Shown in pieces: positions 1 through 5,895 of a DNA stretch of 20,639 nt. How positions within the stretch are numbered: position 1 is the first letter of the stretch; the number at the start of each line of letters is the position of its first letter. The notes under the pieces were generated by a model. It saw nothing but the letters and a program-made list of their open reading frames with translations. It was not told the DNA's origin and did not search any database. The stretch comes from Prevotella sp. CAG:891. GTDB taxonomy: Bacteria; Bacteroidota; Bacteroidia; Bacteroidales; Bacteroidaceae. A program made the translations under genes and the position numbers. The stretch spans positions 38,846-59,484 of the forward strand of contig FR901810.1 of NCBI GenBank assembly GCA_000437675.1. Reading direction: 5' to 3'.

Positions 1-1029
1 AAAAACCGTCCTGTCATCATAGCCGGCCCCTGCTCGGCCGAAACCGAAGAACAAGTAATGACCACTGCCACCCAGTTGGCACGTAAAGGCGTAAAACTTT
101 TCCGCGCTGGCATTTGGAAACCGCGAACCAAACCGGGCGGTTTCGAAGGCATTGGCGAAGAGGGCCTTACATGGCTGCAACGTGTGCAGCAGGAACTGGG
201 TATGAAGGTTTGTACCGAAGTGGCCACACACGCTCATGTCGAGGCAGCTCTGAATGCAGGCATCGATGCTTTATGGATTGGTGCGCGCACCGTGGCTAAC
301 CCTTTTGCCATGCAGGAAATAGCCGATGCGCTGAAAGGTGCCGAAGTGCCGGTGTTGGTGAAGAACCCGGTAAATCCCGACTTAGAGTTGTGGATTGGTG
401 GTTTGGAGCGCATCAATCAGGCAGGCATTACGCGCCTGGGCGTGATTCACCGTGGTTTTTCGACCTACGAAAAACGCCTGTACCGCAACCTGCCCATGTG
501 GCATATTCCCATCGAACTGCGCCGCCGCATTCCGGGACTGCCCATCTTTGGCGACCCCAGCCACATTGGCGGTGCGCGCGAACTGATTGCGCCGCTTTGT
601 CAGCAGGCCATGGACTTGGGCTTCGACGGTCTGATTGTCGAGAGCCACTGCCGTCCGGACGAAGCTTGGAGCGACGCGGCCCAGCAGGTTACGCCCGACG
701 TGCTTGACTTCATCCTTTCGAAACTCGTTATCCGCAAAATCACCGATTCTACCGAGAGCCTCGACACCATGCGTCACGAAATCGACGAAATTGACAATGC
801 GCTTATCGAAACCCTGTCGAAGCGTATGCGCATCAGCCGCGAAATTGGTGCTTACAAGCGCGAACACGACATGACGGTGGTGCAGACGAACCGTTACACG
901 GAAATTCTTTACAAACGCGGTGCGCAGGGTGTGCTTTGCGGCATGTCGGCCGACTTTGTCAAGGCAGTGTTCGAAAGCATTCACGAGGAAAGCGTGCGCC
1001 AACAGATTGAGGTCATGAACAAGCAGTAG
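1..1029 (+). CDS. Bifunctional DAHP synthase / chorismate mutase (type II), 5' end outside the window
   Basis: Partial gene: the reading frame is open from base 1 (KNRPVIIAGPCSAETEE), so the start lies upstream and the ATG at 58 is internal. The first domain is a DAHP synthase of the KDO8P-synthase-like class, which condenses PEP and erythrose 4-phosphate at the entry to the shikimate pathway. Visible signatures are AGPCSAE, GIWKPRTKPGGFEG, VLVKNPVNP, FGDPSHIGG and VESHCRPDEAWSDA. After about residue 240 comes an AroQ chorismate mutase helix domain (MRHEIDEIDNALIETLSKRM, then YKREHDMTVVQTNRY, ESVRQQ), which makes prephenate. Counterparts of E. coli CM Asp48 and Glu52 appear to be Gln and Tyr; I believe this is usual in Bacteroidales homologues but could not check. 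The fusion feeds chorismate towards phenylalanine/tyrosine, fitting tyrA downstream. Confidence 0.95.
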   Translation, partial: KNRPVIIAGPCSAETEEQVMTTATQLARKGVKLFRAGIWKPRTKPGGFEGIGEEGLTWLQRVQQELGMKVCTEVATHAHVEAALNAGIDALWIGARTVANPFAMQEIADALKGAEVPVLVKNPVNPDLELWIGGLERINQAGITRLGVIHRGFSTYEKRLYRNLPMWHIPIELRRRIPGLPIFGDPSHIGGARELIAPLCQQAMDLGFDGLIVESHCRPDEAWSDAAQQVTPDVLDFILSKLVIRKITDSTESLDTMRHEIDEIDNALIETLSKRMRISREIGAYKREHDMTVVQTNRYTEILYKRGAQGVLCGMSADFVKAVFESIHEESVRQQIEVMNKQ

Positions 1030-1064
1030 TTTCGGCTGCGAGCAAACAGTTCATATAAGATCAA

Positions 1065-1332
1065 TAAGTAGGTGTTCAAAATTATTTTATATAATTCTAT
1101 CGAAGTATTTTTACTTTGAATCACGTTCTTGCACCGCATTTGTTTGCTCTGTGCTCAGTCACATAGCCCGCTATGCTCCACTGCTTCGCCAAGTCAGGCT
1201 GCACCTCAGCATAGCTCTTGAGAGCAAGCTCTCGTCGCTCTGCATTCGGTTTGCACTGACATTCGCACAGAACAAACAACTACGGCACAATAACGCAATT
1301 CAAATGTAAAAATAATTATGAACACCTACTTA
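1065..1332. repeat. Palindromic intergenic repeat, copy 1 (268 bp, longest)
   Basis: The ends are inverted repeats: TAAGTAGGTGTTCAAAATTA at 1065 and its near complement finishing at 1332 (GAACACCTACTTA from 1320). Inside, TGTTTGCTCTGTGC (1141-1154) pairs imperfectly with GCACAGAACAAACA (1265-1278). A 26-nt core at 1154-1179 contains the dyad CATAGCCCGCTATG. The segment 1180-1264, absent from copy 3, holds another dyad, GAGAGCAAGCTCTC (1220-1233). Copy 3 matches this copy in reverse orientation. It sits between the aromatic genes and ends 14 bp before the tyrA ATG. No coding capacity or clear target-site duplication was seen. Confidence 0.9.
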
Positions 1333-1346
1333 AAAGAGAAATTCCG

Positions 1347-2120
1347 ATGAAAATTTTGATTTTGGGTGCCGGCAAAATGGGCTCGTTTTTTGTCGACTTG
1401 CTGAGTTTCGACCACGAAACGGCTGTTTACGACATCGACCCTCGCCGCTTGCGCTTCATGTACAACACGCTGCGCTTCACCTCGCTAAACGAAATAGACG
1501 ATTTTGCGCCTGAGCTCGTCATCAACGCGGTGACGCTGAAATATACGTTGCAAGTTTTTGAAACAGTCATTCCGCATTTGCCCAAGGAGTGCATCATCAG
1601 CGACATAGCCTCGGTGAAAACGGGCTTAAAGGAGTTCTACGAAGCAAGCGGTATGCGCTACGTTTCAACCCACCCCATGTTTGGCCCCACGTTTGCCAAT
1701 CTGGGTGCGCTCAACCACGAAAATGCCATCATCATCAACGAAGGTGACTACATGGGACGCATTTTCTTCCGCGACCTCTACGGTCGTCTGGGCCTCAACC
1801 TTTGCGAATATTCGTTTAGCGAACACGACGAAACGGTGGCCTATTCGCTGAGCATTCCTTTTGTCAGCACCTTTGTGTTTGCTGCGGTGATGAAACATCA
1901 GGATGCGCCGGGCACCACCTTCAAGCGCCACATGCAAATTGCGCGGGGTGTGTTGGGCGAGGACGATTGCTTGCTGCGCGAAATTTTGTTCAATCCGCTC
2001 ACCGGCGCACAGGTTTCGCGCATTCGCGACGAACTTTCCACCCTACTTGAAATTGTAGAGCAAAAAGACGAAACAGCACTCAATGTTTACCTGCAACGCA
2101 TCAGAAAAAATATTCAGTAA
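1347..2120 (+). CDS. tyrA: Prephenate dehydrogenase (tyrosine biosynthesis)
   Basis: A 257-residue cytoplasmic enzyme that oxidatively decarboxylates prephenate to 4-hydroxyphenylpyruvate using NAD(P)+. The N-terminus is a Rossmann fold: ILGAGKMGSFF gives the GxGxxG loop at residues 7-12, and an acidic YDIDP at the end of the second strand suggests NAD preference. SDIASVKTGL (about 85-94) and the family signature THPMFGPT (108-115) follow, then the helical C-terminal dimerisation domain. There is no fused chorismate mutase or ACT domain; the mutase is supplied by the upstream fusion gene. A palindromic repeat fills the gap to that gene and ends 14 bp before this ATG, so any promoter or processing site for tyrA must lie in or before the repeat. 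Confidence 0.93.
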   Translation: MKILILGAGKMGSFFVDLLSFDHETAVYDIDPRRLRFMYNTLRFTSLNEIDDFAPELVINAVTLKYTLQVFETVIPHLPKECIISDIASVKTGLKEFYEASGMRYVSTHPMFGPTFANLGALNHENAIIINEGDYMGRIFFRDLYGRLGLNLCEYSFSEHDETVAYSLSIPFVSTFVFAAVMKHQDAPGTTFKRHMQIARGVLGEDDCLLREILFNPLTGAQVSRIRDELSTLLEIVEQKDETALNVYLQRIRKNIQ

Positions 2121-2203
2121 AGCGTGCTTGGGCTTCAAACAGTTTTTACCAACCTTGCTTTTGCTCACCACAAAATGTCAAAGAACGCTGAACGAATTGT
2201 GTA

Positions 2204-2224
2204 TAAGCAGGTGTTTAGAATTAT
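2204..2224. repeat. Degenerate solo end of the palindromic repeat family
   Basis: TAAGCAGGTGTTTAGAATTAT differs at three of 21 positions from the left end of the full elements at 1065 and 15461. The sequence after it does not match the rest of the element and no right end was found nearby. It is best read as a decayed or truncated copy just after tyrA. A chance match is possible but unlikely at this length. Confidence 0.5.
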
Positions 2225-2259
2225 CTGTTCTGTTTTCAACATAGTATAGAGCACACACC

Positions 2260-2330
2260 AAACTGTCCGTAATTTTTTGCACAAACACCAGCAAGCGGTT
2301 TGTACAAAAAACTACGGACAGTTTTTTTTT
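2260..2330. terminator. Strong bidirectional terminator between tyrA and the phosphoesterase gene
   Basis: A long stem is formed by AAACTGTCCGTA... (2260-2286) and its complement at 2298-2323 (...TACGGACAGTTT), with two mismatches, an 11-nt loop, A-rich and T-rich inner segments, and nine to ten T at 2322-2330. It lies between two convergent genes (stops at 2120 and 2349) and can end transcription from both sides. Confidence 0.85.
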
Positions 2331-2348
2331 AGTCAACGAAAAGCTACT

Positions 2349-4496
2349 TTACTCCACAATCACCTTGACAGCCTTGCCGCCGCCAATCAGTTTCACCAAG
2401 TAAGTACCCTTTTGTTCAAAGTGGAAGTGACATTCAGCCGGAGCACCAGCTTCAATGTTTCGGTTAGCCACCACACGTCCGTTCAAGTCGTAGACACACA
2501 GACGCTGTGCTTCAGTTTGAGCCGACACCCCAACGGTGAAGTCACCCTTCGTAATCGTCGGGCTCACCTGCAAGGTAGCCTTGTCTGCCTCAGCCGTACC
2601 AATCTGGTTAACCACATTCTTCGGCATACGGATACTCAGGTCCATGTCGTTCGTCAGGTTTGCATTTTCCGTACCGTAGTGCGTAATGTTACCCAGCAAA
2701 CTGCCCAACACCGTGTTAAGCAGCGGGTCAACTTTAGCGTGCACAATCGGTTTGGCAATTTTGCCCAACAGCGGGCCCACCAGTTTGTCCACCAGTTTGT
2801 CGATGCCACCCTTCACAATGCTTTCCTGCAAAGCCGCGCCATCCTTTTTATGCTCGTTGCTTTCCGAGAAAGTGAGGTAAGCCTGCACCGCCTCTTCGCC
2901 CAAGCATTCCACCAGCATTTCGGTCAGCGCCTCAGGTGTTTCGGGGAATTTCACCAAGCCGCCCAAGCTGCCCAAGTTCGCATTCACCACCTCGTTAATC
3001 ACGTCCCAGTAATCCGCTACCAGCGAACCAATCATCGGCATCAGGCCGTCCACCAGCTTTTGCTGCGCATACCCCCCGAAGTCCTTTTGCAATTCGCCGC
3101 CCAGGTTCACACTCTTGATGTATTTACCCTGCAAATCCATTTGCGAATTGTCATCGTTCAGGCGCACCAGGCGGAACGGACAAGGATAAGTAACCGTTGA
3201 CCCCGTCGACACATCGTAAATCGAGTCCGTACGCGTTTCGTTGTAATCCTTAGCCACATCCTGAATGTGGAAATGTCCGGTGAATACCACACGCACGCCG
3301 GCTTCCATCAGCGCCTTGCGCACCTCAGCCGCTTCGTCCACCACGTAAGGAGCCGCAATCGTGGCCTGCGCATTAAAGTGTTCCACCAAGTTGTGGTGCA
3401 TCACGCCCAACACCTGCTTACCCTTGCTGCGCGCCTCGCGGGCCTGCGTCTGAATCCATGCCAAAGTTTCGGGTTTGATACGTCCCGAAGTCACACACAC
3501 ATCTGCCTCGGCACCTTCCGATTTAAACGTATTATCCTCGTAGCGGCAAGCATCGATACCGATGACCACCACACCATCGAGCGGCTCAATGGCATAGCTT
3601 AGCGAATGCGTGTCGCGCACCGCCTTGTCGCCATAACCAAAGTCCTTATAGATTTCAGCAAAGTCGTTGGCACTCACCGTCTGCGCATAGCTCGTTGTGT
3701 CACCGTCGAACACCCAAGCATGCGGATTGTTCACGTCATGGTTACCCGGCACCACCAACGTCTGAATGCCAGCCTGCTTCAGGCGCTTCAGCTGTTCGGC
3801 CACCATTTGGTGACTCAGCAGTTCGCCGTCTTTGGTCAAGTCGCCCGGAATGAGCACCAGTTCCGGCTTACGCGTCAGGATGGTGTCAATCATTGTATAG
3901 TAAATGTCCTTGCTCTCGGCCAGCAGTTTGCGGTCCGAAGCCAAGTATTGATTGAAAGCACTACCTTCCTTCACCAGCAGTTCGGGACTCATCACATGAA
4001 TGTCGCTCATCACCAAAATGTCCTTCGGTCCGTCGGCAAAAGGAATGGCATTAACCGTAAAGAGCAGTTCGTTGCCCAGCGTCTTGCTCTTAGCGTCCAA
4101 ACAGCGCACGATGTAGTCACCTTCGTCCAGGTCGTTGCCCACGTTGAACGTACCGTTCTGTTCGCCATCGGCCGACTGCTTATATTGCGTTTTGAGTGCC
4201 ACCGGGCCCTTGTCCTTGAACAGACAGATGGAAGCCCCTTCGGGCAGATTCTTGAATTGAATGTCAATAGCCTGTCCTACTTCAAAATGCGAAGTAGACA
4301 AACTGAGCGCAGGTTGCTCCGTGTTATTGTCCTGTGCCGCAAAAAGGGCATCCGTATTTTGTTCGCGAAACAAGTTGACAGTCTGCAGCCATTTGTTTCC
4401 AAAAACACGGTGGGTTGCAGCATTGGCTGCAATCGGTTGGGCAGCCTGAAGGCTAACGGCACAAGTGAGCGCACAAAGAAGTAGTTTTTGAGTCAT
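2349..4496 (-). CDS. Secreted metallophosphoesterase with T9SS sorting tail
   Basis: A 715-residue calcineurin-like phosphoesterase. Start chosen at MTQKLLLCALTCAVSLQAA, a signal peptide; the longer frame from 4562 is rejected because it runs through a -7 promoter box. A beta-rich N-terminal domain (about 60-150) precedes the catalytic domain, whose metal ligands appear in order: DIH (165-167), GDLTKDG (218-224), GNHD (251-254), MHHN (366-369) and GHFH (407-410). A helical region of about 180 residues follows. The last ~90 residues (VYDLNGRVVANRNI ... GTYLVKLIGGGKAVKVIVE) form a type A T9SS C-terminal signal, so the protein should be exported to the surface or medium. The substrate is unknown; phosphomonoester or diester scavenging is an inference. 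It lies downstream of ppx and ppk1 and has its own Pho-box-like promoter. Confidence 0.88.
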   Translation of the reverse strand: MTQKLLLCALTCAVSLQAAQPIAANAATHRVFGNKWLQTVNLFREQNTDALFAAQDNNTEQPALSLSTSHFEVGQAIDIQFKNLPEGASICLFKDKGPVALKTQYKQSADGEQNGTFNVGNDLDEGDYIVRCLDAKSKTLGNELLFTVNAIPFADGPKDILVMSDIHVMSPELLVKEGSAFNQYLASDRKLLAESKDIYYTMIDTILTRKPELVLIPGDLTKDGELLSHQMVAEQLKRLKQAGIQTLVVPGNHDVNNPHAWVFDGDTTSYAQTVSANDFAEIYKDFGYGDKAVRDTHSLSYAIEPLDGVVVIGIDACRYEDNTFKSEGAEADVCVTSGRIKPETLAWIQTQAREARSKGKQVLGVMHHNLVEHFNAQATIAAPYVVDEAAEVRKALMEAGVRVVFTGHFHIQDVAKDYNETRTDSIYDVSTGSTVTYPCPFRLVRLNDDNSQMDLQGKYIKSVNLGGELQKDFGGYAQQKLVDGLMPMIGSLVADYWDVINEVVNANLGSLGGLVKFPETPEALTEMLVECLGEEAVQAYLTFSESNEHKKDGAALQESIVKGGIDKLVDKLVGPLLGKIAKPIVHAKVDPLLNTVLGSLLGNITHYGTENANLTNDMDLSIRMPKNVVNQIGTAEADKATLQVSPTITKGDFTVGVSAQTEAQRLCVYDLNGRVVANRNIEAGAPAECHFHFEQKGTYLVKLIGGGKAVKVIVE

Positions 4497-4545
4497 TCGT
4501 TTGAGTTTAAGTGTTTGTTTGTTCTCTGTCGTGTTTTCGACACTG

Positions 4546-4592
4546 CAAAAGTAAAAACCCACCGTTACGATGCCCTTTCAAGTGTGTGACAT
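4546..4592 (-). promoter_or_regulatory. Promoter with Pho-box-like repeats for the secreted phosphoesterase
   Basis: On the minus strand: ATGTCAC (4592-4586), TTGAAAG (4581-4575) and TCGTAAC (4570-4564), three 7-mers with starts exactly 11 bp apart. Then a 10-bp spacer and a perfect -7 box, TACTTTTG (4553-4546). The ATG follows about 50 bp downstream. The array layout and the 10-bp spacing are the same as upstream of ppk1, although the middle repeat is degenerate. Binding by a PhoB-type regulator is inferred. Confidence 0.55.
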
Positions 4593-4655
4593 TTTCAAGG
4601 CTAAATTGTGTACAACTCTTCACATCTCATCCATAGTGTTTTTCATCTCTTCATT

Positions 4656-4735
4656 CGGTGCGCACTATCGCACCGCTACCTCCGTCAGCCAATCAGCCCG
4701 GGACGAAGCACAATGTTTGCTTTGTTCCGGGCTGA
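4656..4735 (-). terminator. Two consecutive hairpins after ppx (probable terminator)
   Basis: The larger hairpin pairs 4693-4710 (TCAGCCCGGGACGAAGCA) with 4718-4735, 18 bp with two G-U-type pairs and a 7-nt loop. A second, CGGTGCG-cactat-CGCACCG, lies at 4656-4675. Both are met by minus-strand transcripts leaving ppx (stop at 4781). Neither has a clear T run in that direction; the plus strand has only ACTTTT after the first. Termination or 3'-end protection of ppx mRNA is likely but not certain. Confidence 0.5.
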
Positions 4736-4780
4736 CTTTTAGGTTCAATCCATGCCGGCCTTAGCGGCAAAAGTCGTTTT

Positions 4781-5698
4781 TCAGTTCAGTTTTTGCGGTG
4801 TGCGCGTTTCGCGCTGTTCGTACAGGTCGTCGATGATACCGTCGGCCAAACCGATAACCGGCACCCAAACGTAGTCGGCATGTACGATGCGGGCAATGCG
4901 CAAAAAGATTTCGGCAGCCGGAATAATAACGTCTGCACGGTCGTCCTTCAGTCCGAACTGTTCGATGCGCTCCTCCACGCTCAGCGGTTTCAGTCGGTCG
5001 TACACCTGTTCGAGCGAGTTAATCGGCAAGCGTTGTTGCTCCTTATCCTTCACTTCGGCCATGCGGTAAAGTTTGTTGATGTTACCACCCGAACCAATAA
5101 TGTTGATGCGTCCGGCCCGTTCAGCAATGCGGCCCATGTCCTCTTCAAGGCGCAGCCACTCATCGTCGCGCACCTTGCCCGTAAGGCTTCGCACCGTACC
5201 GATGTTATACGAAGCCGAACTCTGCAATTTGCCGTCCGTCAGAAAGTTCACCTCGGTCGAGCCACCGCCCACGTCCACGTAGATGTAAGCCCCCTCGCGG
5301 TCGGCCATACATTCAATGTGGTTGCTGTAAACGATGCGTGCCTCCTCCTTGCCGTTGATAATTTCGATGTTGATGCCCGTTTCCTTCAGCACGCGGCGAA
5401 TAATGTCCGGGCCGTTGGTAGCATCGCGCATAGCCGACGTAGCACAGGCGCGGTAGTCAGCCACATCATACAGCTTCATCATCTGCCGGTAAGCCTTCAT
5501 GAGCCTACGCAGTTTTTCGGCCTTCTTGTCAGAGAGTTCGCCATTTTTGAAAATGTCGAAACCCAATCGCAGGGGAACACGCAGCAGCAGCAGTTTCTTG
5601 AATTTATCCTTGTCGTTAGCCTCGCGGTCAATGCTCTTGATGAGCAGGCGGGCCGCATTCGAACCTATGTCGATGGCCGCATAATTGATTCGTGCCAT
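4781..5698 (-). CDS. ppx: Ppx/GppA-family exopolyphosphatase
   Basis: A 305-residue cytoplasmic enzyme of the ASKHA (actin-like ATPase) fold that removes terminal phosphate from polyphosphate or from pppGpp. Signatures: AAIDIGSNAARLLI (7-20, phosphate-1 loop), RACATSAMRDA (83-93), INGKEEARIVY (114-124), which contains the probable catalytic Glu, VDVGGGSTEVN (141-151, phosphate-2 loop) and IGSGGNINKLYRMA. The protein ends after the two-domain core; it is the short form and lacks the C-terminal HD-like region of the ~510-residue E. coli Ppx. Its position after ppk1 supports a polyphosphate-degrading role, though pppGpp phosphohydrolase activity cannot be excluded. Start ATG at 5698 fits the conserved N-terminus. 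Confidence 0.9.
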   Translation of the reverse strand: MARINYAAIDIGSNAARLLIKSIDREANDKDKFKKLLLLRVPLRLGFDIFKNGELSDKKAEKLRRLMKAYRQMMKLYDVADYRACATSAMRDATNGPDIIRRVLKETGINIEIINGKEEARIVYSNHIECMADREGAYIYVDVGGGSTEVNFLTDGKLQSSASYNIGTVRSLTGKVRDDEWLRLEEDMGRIAERAGRINIIGSGGNINKLYRMAEVKDKEQQRLPINSLEQVYDRLKPLSVEERIEQFGLKDDRADVIIPAAEIFLRIARIVHADYVWVPVIGLADGIIDDLYEQRETRTPQKLN

Positions 5699-5735
5699 AA
5701 GCGTATGTAAATTATTCGGTTAAGCATTCTGTTTA

Positions 5736-5788
5736 CAAAAGTAAGTAGATGCAGGCGCGCTGTCGGTCTGCATCTACTTACAAAGGTA
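5736..5788 (-). promoter_or_regulatory. Inverted repeat overlapping two -7 boxes between ppk1 and ppx
   Basis: GTAAGTAGATGCAG (5741-5754) and CTGCATCTACTTAC (5768-5781) form a perfect 14-bp inverted repeat with a 13-nt loop. Read on the minus strand, the second arm is followed by TTTTG, as in a short intrinsic terminator for ppk1. The same bases give TACTTTTG (5743-5736), a perfect -7 box about 40 bp before the ppx ATG. A second box, TACCTTTG (5788-5781), overlaps the other arm. It could be a terminator, an operator or both. Confidence 0.55.
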
Positions 5789-5895
5789 AACGAAACTGCC
5801 TAAATCATTTTGTCAAATGCCTTGTATTTTTCAGTTTTCCCGTTTTTTTTGATGAAACAGTCTGGTTTCTATCGAAAACAATGGCGTTCACCAGC

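Noticed and set aside
4497..4562. Upstream start for the phosphoesterase
   Set aside because: It would run through the -7 box at 4546-4553 and bury the signal peptide 22 residues from the N-terminus.
4793..5710. 305-codon frame opposite ppx, and similar long frames opposite the phosphoesterase and ppk1
   Set aside because: They lie antisense to genes with intact family motifs and show no motifs of their own.
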